Positions 22,885 through 32,691 of a DNA stretch of 64,000 nucleotides are shown here, in pieces. Position 1 is the first letter of the stretch; every line of letters starts with the position of its first letter. The stretch is from Nicotiana tabacum (taxonomy: Eukaryota > Streptophyta > Magnoliopsida > Solanales > Solanaceae), in the NCBI RefSeq assembly GCF_000715075.1, contig NC_134087.1:158149436-158213435 (forward strand), given 5' to 3'. The position numbers and the translations under genes were made by a program. Below the pieces are notes generated by a model. It did no database searches. It was not told the DNA's origin and saw nothing but the letters and a program-made list of their open reading frames with translations.

Positions 22885-22889
22885 CCTTG
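22885..22889 (+). other. Left target-site duplication of element D (CCTTG)
   Basis: CCTTG before TGTAAGCACG and again after the last LTR at 50602-50606. The uninterrupted C 3' LTR has a single GACCTTGAATTAATT at this position, which confirms the insertion. Confidence 0.95.
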
Positions 22890-23499
22890 TGTAAGCACGT
22901 GATTTTTGCCCTATATGAGAATTACTCCCAAAAATTCAAAAATAAAATAATTTTTCTTGGTGTGCAATTTTGTGATATTTTGTGTAACTATTTGTATGTT
23001 TGTTTGTGCATGTTTATTTGTTAAATTATTAAAAATACAAAATATGTCGCATTTCGCATGTAGAATTTAATTATACAATTGTTAGTAACTAAGTTTGTTT
23101 TACAAAAAATAAAAATTACAAAAATAGGCATCGTTTGCATTTTTAGCATTTAATGTCCAAATATACAATTTTATGCTTAATTATTACTTAATTATGCGTT
23201 AATTGTTATTGGGAGTTAATTTGCACTTTTATAACTTAATTTAGTTCTTAATAATAGTTTAAGTATTTTTATAATTTAGTTTTAGAAAAATAAAAGAAGA
23301 AAAGAGAGCAAAAATATAAAGAAAGTCGGAATTGGGCCTCTTCTTCGATTTCAAGCCACAGGCCCAAAAAATGGCCCAATCTTCCCTACGACCCAGTCCA
23401 TTTCGAACTGGGTCGACCCAGTCCATAACCCAACACCCCTATTATCTTACAAACAACACAAAACAAAAAGAAAAAATGAAGAAAACCCTAAAAAATTGC

Positions 23500-24070
23500 T
23501 AAACAATCCGCCACCCCCCTTCCCTATCTTCTTCTTCTCCAAGTTTCTCCAAAGCTCATCCATGGCTTCCCCATCAAGCTCATCCCATGGATGCCTCGTC
23601 CTCATATTCTTCATCGCACCATGAACGAGCAGTCCCATGGCTGCTTCTTCTTCTTTTGAACACCAACAGCTCCACCGTCGCACCATGAACGACCTTCCCT
23701 CAGCTTTCTTCATCGCACCATGAACGACCCCAAGCTCAAGCTCGTTCATGGCTGCTTCCTCACAGTCCCTTTCATCCTCTTCGTCGAACAACCAGCCTCG
23801 TCTTCCACCCGAGGCAACCCCAGTCACGCCGGAAAAACCCTCGACCAACGAAGGAGGAACCCCATCGCTGCTGCTTCCCTTCCTCCTTCCAGCTGCCTCG
23901 CGACTGCTGCTTCCATGGTCGCCACTGCTGCTGCCGTTCCAGCTCGTCCAGCTGCTGCCTCATCGACGCAGGCAGCTATGGCTGCCATTGCGTCTCTTCT
24001 CTTCGAGCTGCGACTGCCTCACGTTGCTTCGTCTTCTTCGTTTCGTCAAAGTTCGAAGGTCTTTCATTGA
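23500..24070 (+). other. GC-rich segment of the D LTR, open in several frames
   Basis: The segment contains several copies of a CATCGCACCATGAACGA-like unit and is open in two plus-strand frames (116 and 136 codons) and one minus-strand frame (133 codons). The frames stay mostly open in all three LTRs, but these copies are nearly identical, so that is weak evidence. Low-complexity Ala/Ser/Pro/Leu products match no family I know. It might be captured host sequence or a U3 regulatory block. Confidence 0.4.
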
Positions 24071-24879
24071 GTCGAGGCCCGGACAGATTTGTTTACAATC
24101 GTTGTTCGTCGTTTCATTTCCGGTTAGTTGGTTTTTGAATCTCATTTATTGTCCATAATTTTTGTTCGTTATTTTCGGATCCAGAATCAATAAACGATTC
24201 AATTCTTGTTTTGTTTGTCTATCGTTTGAATTAATTTTTAGTTTGTTCATGTGTTTTGATTGAATTAATTTTCAGATTTCAAATGGAAAGTTAATTAGTG
24301 GTTTTTCATGTTTATTTCATGTTTGTTTTATTGTTTAGGTAAGAATTTGTTAGTTTGATGTTTGTTAGATTCAAATTGAAATTTAATTGATTATTTCTTC
24401 AATTTGTTTCATGTTGTTATATATTTTCCAGAAATTATTAATGTTGTTTGAGTCATTTAATCCGTCATGTTTGTTGTTTTAAAAAATAGATTCATTCATG
24501 TTCATACTTTGTTTGGTTGATCTTGAATCCGAAATTTGTATAGTTTGATTTCTTGTTTACCATTTATGATTATTTCTTGAATTTGTCTCATAATCTTGTT
24601 TAAAGTTTAATATAGGAATTGTTTGTTGTAATGTTGTTAGAGTTGATTTTAAGTTCAATATTATTGAATTTAGAAATCTAAATATACTTGTTTGATTGTT
24701 GTTGTTGAATCTGAAAATAGATTTGTTTGTTGCTAAAAATATTGTTCAATCAAATTTTAGTTGTTCTTTGTTGTTCAATTTGTGTTCATGTGATTTGTTG
24801 TTTAAATTTGTGTAGAAATTGGTCATATTGGCTATATTTTGGTTGAGTGTGATTAATTGATTTGTTATAGCTGATGGGG

Positions 24880-25115
24880 TAGTTTGGTAATTTGCAGTAC
24901 GTTCAGGGGTAGTTTGGTAATTTTAGTAAGGTCGGAGGGGTAGTTTAGGAATTGTACATTTTGTAATTGTTTATATGAAGCATGTGGGACAAAATGTAAT
25001 GGGGTGGGTTGTGATATAGTTGTTTAATATAAAGGGGGGAAAAGACAAAATTTAGTGGGGAGGAATCTTATATTTGTTTAGTGAAGCATGGGGGACAAAA
25101 TATAATGTGGTGGTG
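24880..25115 (+). promoter_or_regulatory. Direct repeats upstream of the D TATA box
   Basis: Three copies of GGGGTAGTTTGGTAATTT or a variant (about 24883, 24906 and 24938) are followed by AGCATGGGGGACAAAAT-type copies (24978, 25086, weaker near 25033). They sit 90-330 bp upstream of the TATA box, as enhancer repeats in LTR U3 regions often do. Function is inferred. Confidence 0.5.
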
Positions 25116-25205
25116 ATGATATATTTAATGTAATGGGGATGAGTGGGAAGATAATGGGTTTGGTAGAGGAAAGGGATTGATTTTAATTGATTAAAGGGTT
25201 GGGAT

Positions 25206-25213
25206 TATATATA
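25206..25213 (+). promoter_or_regulatory. TATA box of D LTR 1
   Basis: TATATATA in GGATTATATATAGGAAG; equivalents at 37021-37028 (LTR 2) and 49052-49059 (LTR 3). Followed by a purine-rich stretch with GAACAGAAAAAAC. Confidence 0.65.
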
Positions 25214-26763
25214 GGAAGTCTTGAATATAGAAAAAAAAGAAGGAAGAGACAGAACAGAAAAAACGGACAGATAGAGAGAGAGAGAAAAAAAGGGCTGAAT
25301 ATTTAGAGAGAGAAAAAAATTCCGAAAAATATTTAAACTTTCAAATAAAATAAAAAACTAAAGAAAAAATCTTCTGCTTTCTTTCATTGTTTGAAATCAG
25401 CATTAATTGTTGTTGTTTGATCGAAGTCGGAAGCTTTTGTTTTGGGATTACTATTCCACCGGTTTGCAAACTCTTTTCCTGGGTTGTTACTGTTGCTGGG
25501 ATGTTGTTGTTGTGCTGTACTGTTATTACTGCTGCTGATTCTCATCTTCATTTTCTTTTGCTTCCAATATTAGGTACACAACTGACACACATGTTATTGT
25601 AATCCGAATATGAAGCATGAATACGAAAAATGAAGAATTGAAATTCTGAATCATATTTAATTATATTCTGAATTTTATTTGTATGTACAAATTATTTAGC
25701 TTGCAAAAATCAGAATCATGTAGCTATTTAATACATATAGTGGAACATCCGACGATAGTTTAACAGATGAACTATCTACATATATTGCATAAAAATAAAT
25801 AAATGGTGTAGTAGCTCCGTCGAGTCAAAAATCAAACGAATAGGCCATCTAGTAGGAACTTGGCAGAAATATTGTTTAGTTAAATAACATTGGTTAATTT
25901 CAGCATGTAAATGGTCTAGGATTAAAATTAGATTGTTATGTTTTTTTTTAATTTGACAAACTGAGAACATGCCTAGTATAATGTAACTAGGTAATAACAT
26001 GTAAATAAATTACGATATTTTCTCTTTTATTTTGTAGAGACAAATTTCAAATAAAAAATGTAGGCATTTTAGGACTGACCTTTTTTTTAAAAAAATAAAA
26101 TGAGATGAGCCTCCCCAATAAAATGCACCAATTGCGGGGCCCTCGATAAATGTTTAATTAAGTATTTAGAATTCGGGATAGACTGTTTAATGAATTCCAC
26201 GGTCTTACCCATAAATAATAATACGCTAATCGCTTTAGGCACGATTTTAACAATAATACATTCTTAAGCACGGGTGCGCATTCATGGGACCCTAATCCAA
26301 ATCCCAAAACATTGAATAAAATGTGTTCCGGATTGCGGGTGCATTTCATGTGACGTAATCCAAAGACATGTTTTAAACAATTTTCACATTCTTGTAAAAA
26401 TAAAATAAATAATGATAAAAGCGGGAAAAAGATAAAACTTGCACATAAGTTCATATTTGTATAAAAATCAGATAATCAAGCCGAATATAACAGTTGAGCG
26501 ACCGTGCTAGAACCACGGAATTCGGGAATGCCTAACACCTTCTCCCGGGTTAACAGAATTCCTTATCCGGATTTCTGGTACGCAGACTATAATATGGAGT
26601 CATTCTTTTCCTCGATTCGGGATTAAAATTGGTGACTTGGGACACCCTAAATCTCCCAAGTGGCGACTCTGAAATAAATAAATAAATCCCGTTTCGATTG
26701 TCCTTTAATTGGAAAAAACTCCCTACGCCCTCGCGGGGGCGGAAAAAGGAGGTGTGACAGCTC

Positions 26764-26781
26764 TGGCGACTCTGCTGGGGA
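26764..26781 (+). other. Element D PBS 1 (tRNA-Arg type) with extended complementarity
   Basis: TGGCGACTCTGCTGGGGA begins five bases after the LTR. From memory, plant tRNA-Arg(ACG) ends TCCCCAGCGGAGTCG plus CCA, giving one mismatch over 18 nt. The following bases (GACCCAGAA, CTGGTTC, to 26802) resemble the complement of the next part of that tRNA, up to the anticodon stem. Confidence 0.8.
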
Positions 26782-26802
26782 TAGACCCAGAACCACTGGT
26801 TC

Positions 26803-28090
26803 AGGGTTAGAAATTCGAGCTTAGATAAATTGTTATATTTGGTTTTATCTGATTTTGTTATATGTTTGGGCTCAATGTGCTAAATAATGCTTTTACCGCT
26901 TTGATATTATTTGAACTGTATATAAACTGTGCCGAAACCATTCTCTTCTTACCTTCGGGGAGAAGCTCGCTGGTCGAGACTCCCTATTCTGTTAGTGTCA
27001 TACCTTGAAATAAGAAAGAGGTCGGACAAGTTACAAAGCCGGACGACCCCGCGGGTCCCCGGTACGTAGCCCCCTCCTCGACTCGAGTTGTCCGCTCGGG
27101 TACACAGTCTAGAACAAATACCCAGGTTATGAACCTAGAATAACTCAGCTTCATGCTGGATCCCTAGTAGGAACGTTTGTTTGCATCACGTGCATTTGAC
27201 TTTGGAGGCTCAACACAGGGGTTGGGTCTGTCTAGGACAGGTGTACCAAAAATGAAAATGACCATCCTGATGCATCTTACTTGCTACTACTTGCGCATTT
27301 ATTTGATTTGGACTTGTGTGTTGACTGACTTGTGAATATCAGGAAGAATATTGTGAAATTGAAAAAAAAAAGAAATAGAGGTTAGGGAATTGATCGTTTA
27401 TTTTTAAAAAAACCCAATACGCAAATACTGTCAAAACTCTGCCGAAATTTTGAGAAAATGAAAAAAAAACGTCTTATTAGTTTGTTTTATTAAAAGCAAA
27501 GGAAAAATAGAAGGAAAAAAAAATCGTTGTTCTGTCTTGGTTGTTCAAAAAAAAAATAGAAAAAAATAGTTTGTCTTGCCATAAAAATGAAAATGAAAAA
27601 GAGTCTTGTTTTTAAAATGGTTTTTTTTATTTATTTGTTTATGAAAATGCCAAAATAAAAAATAAAAAAATAAAAATAAAAATAAAAAGAGCCGGGCGTT
27701 GAAAATGGTTTTATTATTTGTTGCAAATATATATATAAAAATCCAAAAAGTTTTTCTTTATTTCCAAAAAATGTATATATATCTTTATTTGTTGCAAAAA
27801 TATTTATCTTGTCAAAAAGTCTAGAAAAGTTTTTTTTAGACTCCCAATTTTCAAAACAAAAATCCGAAAATATTTTCCTTCTTCTTTCAAAATTGAAAAG
27901 AAAATTCAAAATTCAAAAAATACTTATAGAAGCATTTCTTTCATTGAAGGTAAAATTCCAAAAAAATATTTTCTTAGAAATCCTTCTTTGCAAAAATGCT
28001 CCTTTTCTTCTTTATAAGTCTTTCCTGCAAAAATAAATAAATAATAATAATAAAAAAGGTTAGTTCATTTACTTATTCATGATCTGCCCG
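26803..28090 (+). other. D internal region 1: leader and A-rich stretch, no gene
   Basis: A GC-rich block (27000-27260) is conserved with C (51240-51500), including an AGGTT/AACCT hairpin (CAGGTTATGAACCTAG) and GTCTAGGACAGGTGTACC. From about 27350 to 28060 the sequence is A/T-rich with runs of A. Open frames here are low-complexity Lys/Phe chance frames. The conserved block is a candidate packaging or dimerisation leader. Confidence 0.6.
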
Positions 28091-28153
28091 AACTACGCGG
28101 GTTTGATTCTCACCGGATGTGAGATACGTAGGCAACCATCATCGGGTCCAACC
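28091..28153 (+). other. Pseudoknot RNA motif, copy D1-1
   Basis: P1 CTACG (28093-28097)/CGTAG (28127-28131). Pseudoknot GGTT (28100-28103)/AACC (28150-28153). TGATT at 28104-28108. P2 TCTCAC (28108-28113)/GTGAGA (28119-28124). P3 ACC (28135-28137)/GGT (28145-28147). P2 and the pseudoknot differ from other copies but still pair. Confidence 0.7.
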
Positions 28154-28189
28154 CACCTTTTGCTAAAATAGCCAAAAACCAATAAATAA

Positions 28190-28720
28190 ATAAAAAACGT
28201 GTCAAAATTTTAATCTTGTCATAAATAAGTCAGGTAGTGTCCAACCTCTCCTTTTGCTAAAAATAGCCAAAAAAAAATATATGTCAAATTTTAATTTTGT
28301 CATAAAGAAGTCGGAAGACGCTGTTTTATCAAGACATAGCCGAATGTTCCCGAAAGGGACGCCGGAAGGCTGACTTTGCATAAACAGCCATCTTTGGGTC
28401 ATGTTTAAGATTTGGTCCAGTTGACCCACACAGCCTTAAAAATCTTCGTCCCCGAGACGTTGAAAGGCCGTGTTTGCAATATTGAGTTTGCTAATTTGAA
28501 AAACGATAAAAAGAGTCATAAATAAGTCGAGTGATGTTGTTTTGTCATAAAAAGCCGAATGTTCCCGAAAGGGATGCCGGAAGGCTGACTTTGCATAAAC
28601 AGCCACCTTTTGGGTCATGTTTAGGATTTTTGGTCCAGTTGACCCACACAGCCTTAAAAATCTTCGTCCCCGAGGCGCTGAAGGGCCGTGTTTGCAACAC
28701 CAGGTTTTTATTGTAAAAAA
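28190..28720 (+). repeat. 215-bp tandem duplication with paired GNRA-tetraloop hairpins (D1)
   Basis: Two copies spaced 215 bp (GCCGAATG at 28339 and 28554). Each contains TCCC-GAAA-GGGA (28348-28359; 28563-28574) directly followed by GCC-GGAA-GGC (28361-28370; 28576-28585), both capped by GNRA tetraloops, then CCAGTTGACCCACACAGCC. The hairpins are unchanged between copies while flanks vary. D internal region 2 has the same arrangement near 40170 and 40385. Confidence 0.75.
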
Positions 28721-29184
28721 AAATGTCATAAAATAGCCTAGATTTTTAGTCAAAAAATGTCAAAAAAAAAAGCAAAGAGTCAGCGGTCAGGTGAACACCG
28801 TCTGAATTTTTAGTCAAAGCCATCTTCGGCCGTGTCTTAAACCGTTCTTGCCGAAATAGCCTCAAAGTATCTTTCAGTTGTCGAAAGACTATTTTCGTAA
28901 AAGAATGGGCAAGTTTGTAAAGTGTCATAAAATAATCCTCCCCGGCCTCAAAATTCATGTGAAATTTGGAAAGGGCCACGTTTGCAAAAATAACCATTCG
29001 ATTGCATTTGTCAAACGGAGAAAGGAAGCTGGCCATTTGTTTTTGGAGTTTGTAAATCTTTTAATTAGAATATGTGGGTTGTTTGATTTTCGAGTTTGTA
29101 GGTCATCTTCAAACCTTTGAAACCCAGTTTGTTTTAATATGAAAATTGAAAAAATATTTATTATTGTGTATCTTTTATGGTCCG

Positions 29185-29247
29185 AACTACGCAAGGTCTG
29201 ATTCATGTGGGGTCATGATACGTAGGCAATCTCCATAAGATTCGACC
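29185..29247 (+). other. Pseudoknot RNA motif, copy D1-2
   Basis: P1 CTACG (29187-29191)/CGTAG (29221-29225). Pseudoknot GGTC (29195-29198)/GACC (29244-29247), the reverse of the GACC/GGTC pairing in other copies. P2 TCATG (29203-29207)/CATGA (29214-29218). P3 AATC (29228-29231)/GATT (29239-29242). Confidence 0.75.
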
Positions 29248-29249
29248 AC

Positions 29250-29400
29250 GACAAAAAAAAAGCAAAATGAAAAAAGCAAAAAAAAAAAAGAGAGAATGAA
29301 AAAAGAGAATGAAAAATGAAAAAAGAAAAAAAATGGAAAAAAGAAAAAAAAAGAAAAACATCGAAAAAAAAGAAAAAAAAAGAAGAAAAGATGTTGTTAA
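29250..29400 (+). repeat. Purine-rich low-complexity tract after motif D1-2
   Basis: Almost pure A/G with repeated AAAAAGAAAAA and GAATGAAAAA. C has a similar tract after its second motif (53175-53345), and both elements have another just before the third motif (30425-30530; 56345-56550). The frames on the opposite strand (Phe/Ser-rich) are artefacts of this composition. Confidence 0.8.
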
Positions 29401-30424
29401 TAATGGGGACCGACTGAGTCCATTTTAACCTGTTTCGTTTTTGAATCACAAAGAAAGAAGGTGGTTGGTTTGTGGTAAGCCGGACAGTGACACCCAGAAC
29501 ATCGCGCAGAATCCTTTACTCGCACATCATGATGCACACTTTGCGGGGATCAGGCCTGGTAGCAGAAGCACTCAAATCCTATTGGGGACTTGTTGACTAA
29601 GGTTGATGATATTGAAGTTGGTAACGGTCTTGGCAGTATTGATGCAAAGCTCAGTGGCTAAGATGCTAGTTTTGATAAAATGGAAGGACGCTTCGTTCCT
29701 TGGTTAGCAAGAGAGAAGCTCGTGGTGGCTTATTTTGTTGTCATTTCTGTTGTTCGGATTATTAGGATTGTAATTCGGATATTGTTTTGTGTCAATATCT
29801 TTCCGCTTATCTTTCCATTTTGTCATAGCGGTTTGTTTAAGTTTTGTCCAGGTTGTTTAGGATTTTATTCCGGTTTTTTTTTTTTTAACCATTTCACCGG
29901 TAGTCCAATGCAAAATCCGGTCTTTTATTATTTCCAGTCATCTTTTTGTTTAGTCCTTTTGTCATTTTGTTCAGCGCCGATTCTAGTGACATGTCATGCG
30001 CACACAGTTTGGGCCTAATCTTAGAAGTTAAATCATAAAATCCCGGAAGGGTGATCAGAACATTTAAAGAAAATAAGGACGGTTTGAGAATATTCGGAGC
30101 TCGAGTCATGTGGAACTAGGGCAAGTTAAACACAAAGAAAATCGTTAAAAGCAAGATTCACCTTTCATGATAATAAGAGTGAGAGTGTCGCCCAACGGTG
30201 TTTTAGAAATGACAAAGGAAAAATAAAATGTTTAACATAATTGTCAAGTCCAGCACCATCGGAAGAGACTATAAATCTATGTTCAATTGTGTTGTTTGCA
30301 CTTGGCATGTTTTGAAGACTGGAATGACAAAGGCATTTTGTTCTGCTACCTAAACACTTTATCCCTCGTTACCCCTTTTGAGCCTTATTTATTTTCTTTC
30401 ATACCCCTCGTTCGGAATCAGCAG
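29401..30424 (+). other. D internal region 1: scar of the lost gag-pol and conserved non-coding segment
   Basis: GGTGGTTGGTTTGTGG at 29460 matches C at 53528, just upstream of C gag. GATGCAAAGCTCAGTGGCTAAG at 29641 (quoted in part) matches C at 55458, downstream of gag. D therefore lacks everything between them except about 150 bp. The 112-codon frame at 29680-30018 is hydrophobic and not conserved as a frame in C; I do not call it a gene. Confidence 0.65.
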
Positions 30425-30535
30425 CAACGAAGAAGAAAAAAAAAAGAGAAAGAAATAAAACAACAAAACGAAAAAAAAGAGAAAAGAAAAGAGAAATGAT
30501 AAAAAAAAAAGTCAAATGAAAAAAGAGGAATTGGG

Positions 30536-30591
30536 AACTACGTTTGACCTGATTCCTCAAAGAGGATACGTAGGCGCTTCACGGCTCGGTC
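30536..30591 (+). other. Pseudoknot RNA motif, copy D1-3
   Basis: P1 CTACGT (30538-30543)/ACGTAG (30568-30573). Pseudoknot GACC (30546-30549)/GGTC (30588-30591). P2 TCCTC (30554-30558)/GAGGA (30562-30566). P3 is weak: GCT (30576-30578)/GGC (30583-30585). Shortest copy. Confidence 0.75.
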
Positions 30592-30599
30592 ATAGTTTT

Positions 30600-32571
30600 G
30601 AAAAATGAAAAAAAAAATCAATTAAAATATCCTTAAGCAAGAAACTGGGGCAAAGGTTGCGTTTGTTGTAAATAAATCTAATTCCGAAGGTTGTAACTAA
30701 TAACCCAAAATTAATGCATTTTTTGAGCCTTTAATACCCTTTTTTTTCTAGCCCTATCCAAAAACCCACATTACGGTCCAAAGAAAGACCTTCTGATCAG
30801 TCTTCAAAAGATGCCAAGTCAGAAAAATGAGAGTCTCACCGGTGAGCATAACATTTTGTTCCACAGCGGAAAGGACTCTAATCCCCGGCAGAAAGAGTCA
30901 TACCGGCAACACTCCGAATCCCCAGCTGGAAAGTGATATAAATGAGAGAGTCTTATCGGTGAAAACCTTCACAAGCACCATAAGGCGGTGAAAGCTGAGA
31001 GAAAAACCAAAATGAAAGAGGCTTGATAGTGAAAATCCTTCGGGCACTACAAGTCGAATAAGATTGAGAATCAGATGGGGAATTGCCAAATGAAGATCTT
31101 GAAAGATGATTGACGGTAGAAGATAGGCCACATATGCATGTCATGACCATTAGAGTCGGTATCTGCGTTTGATAGGTTTTTATTTATAGTTTCTTTTGTT
31201 AAAAAGTCATCTTTTTCCTTTGTCTTTTTATTCTGTTCCCTTTTATCTTTTTCCTTTTATAGAAAAATTCCCCAATAGAGTCTGTTTGGTCAAAACAAGT
31301 GAGAATTGACTTCAAAATATGCCATCAGCTTTCCAATTATACAAGATGAGATCTGACTAGTATGGTCAGCAAGGAACAAGCGCGAGGCCAGTGTCAAGAA
31401 AGATATCCCCAGCAAAAGGGAATTGACAAAAGGATTGACGAGTGTCAAGAGGGATATCCTTGCCGAAATCAAAGGTTATAAACCTCAAGGACAAGGCCCG
31501 TGAACAAAGCAAGGAGAGCAGTGAGCATAATTTGTGAAATTCATACTAGACTAAAAGGTCGGGGAAATGCCAGTTTCCGAGCTATGCCACAAAAGAAGAG
31601 GGATATCCTCAGCAGAAAGGGATTATCCCTAGCAAATAATATCATCCCCAACAAGTTGTGGAGCGCAGATCAAGGAAGGAGAAAGGGAAAACCATCCCAG
31701 TAGGAGCGTCACAACCAACCACCATGTTTTAAACTAACAAATTTTGTTTGATTTGAAACAGGTAAAGGAAATGGCATTAATGCATGCACAAAGGATATTA
31801 TCAAACTGGGGCAGAAAATTTTCCTTCCATTTAGAAAATTTTTTGGAAGTCAGGTACACATTCGGGGAAGAATAAAGATAACTCCAGTCTCAAGGGAAGT
31901 GGTCTTAGAACCAGTGTTTCCCCCAACATAATAAGTTTCAATGGAGGAAGTTGTTCCCCATCAAAGGGATGAAACTTGAGCTCGGAAAAAGCAAGAGGCC
32001 AACATCATTCCCAACATCCTTCCGAAGAGTGAAGCACTAGTTCTGAAGGAATCAGAATCCCCCAGAAGTGTTATCCTCGACAGCGTTATCCCCAGCTGAT
32101 AACATTTTACCCCCAACAGGTAAGTAAATAATTCCCCAACAGTGTTATCCCCAACAGTTTCGAGGAGTCCAACACAAGTTTGGTGAAAATCGGTATCCTC
32201 AGCGGTTCCTTTCGGGGAAAGGCAAAACGAGTCTCAAGGGAGGTAGTCTTCGAAGGAAGAAGCTATGCAAAACAAAAAAACAAAAAAAAGGAATAAAAAA
32301 GAATTAAAAAAAAAGGGAAGCAGTTTGCAGAGGAATGAAACATCCTACTCAAAAGGAAGTAGTTCTGGAAGGAGTAAGATAACATATTTACTCGGCAGAG
32401 TTATCTTCATCAGTGTTATCCCCAGCGAATCATCAAGACGTAGAAGCATCTTCGACAGATTTTCGACCAAGTTTCAAGAGGGTCATAATGGGGAAGGAAG
32501 AAAAGGAAAATTCATCCCCAGCAAAATAATCCCCAGCAAGTTTTCAAGGTAAGACATTTTCAAATTTTAAA
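30600..32571 (+). other. D internal region 1: non-coding segment with repeated ATCCCCAGC motifs
   Basis: No gene. Short motifs recur: ATCCCCAGC(A) or close variants at 30919, 31405, 32089, 32419, 32514 and 32529 (and 34267 downstream); AACTGGGGCAGAAAATTTTC near 31802; and GTCTTATCGGTGAAAACC units near 30950-31070. ATCCCCAGCA is the exact complement of ten PBS bases (26773-26782). The 67- and 95-codon frames here are not supported. Confidence 0.6.
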
Positions 32572-32691
32572 GATATTTTGGGTTCATCCGCCCTCGAATA
32601 GGATATTTTGGGTTCATCCGCCCTCGAATAGGATATTTTGGGTTCATCCGCCCTCGAATAGGATATTTTGGGTTCATCCGCCCTCGAATAG
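32572..32691 (+). repeat. 30-bp tandem repeat, four copies (D1)
   Basis: Four identical 30-bp units starting GATATTTTGGGTTCATCC, each with a GGG...CCGCCC pairing possibility. D internal region 2 has six units with single-base variants (44407-44586), so this is a length-variable minisatellite. Confidence 0.95.

Larger units (their letters stand above)
20907..22889 (+). repeat. Element C 5' LTR, first part
   Basis: Matches the 3' LTR (60515-62886) closely. It holds a TATA box, a C-rich leader segment (about 21460-21780), and three copies of a GGGTGCATTTCATGTGAC-type motif. Interrupted after GACCTTG, which is the D target duplication. Open frames in the C-rich part (for example 21777-22085) differ between the two LTRs and are not considered genes. 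Confidence 0.92.
22890..26759 (+). repeat. Element D LTR 1
   Basis: Starts TGTAAGCACGTG, ends GGTGTGACA. U3 contains a GC-rich segment (23500-24060), a T-rich stretch (24100-24880) and repeats before the TATA box. U5 contains AATAAATAAATAAA (26672-26686), a perfect 8-bp hairpin ACTTGGGA/TCCCAAGT (26635-26642, 26654-26661) and, joined to it, TGGCGACTCTG (26661-26671), identical to the first 11 nt of the PBS. The last 300 bp resemble the C LTR. Confidence 0.95.

Noticed and set aside
23447..24158. Open frames of 116-136 codons in the D LTR as genes
   Set aside because: Low-complexity products, overlapping frames on both strands, and conservation only between near-identical LTR copies. No start context or family match supports them.
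26764..26802. A tRNA gene on the minus strand at the PBS
   Set aside because: Only the 3' half of a tRNA-Arg is matched; the D arm and 5' acceptor strand are missing, and the position right after the LTR marks it as a PBS.
29213..29449. Phe/Ser-rich minus-strand frames (also at 53172-53444 and 56323-56628)
   Set aside because: Produced by the purine-rich tracts read in antisense.
29680..30018. 112-codon hydrophobic frame as a membrane protein
   Set aside because: Shortened in the second D interior and not preserved in the aligned C segment.
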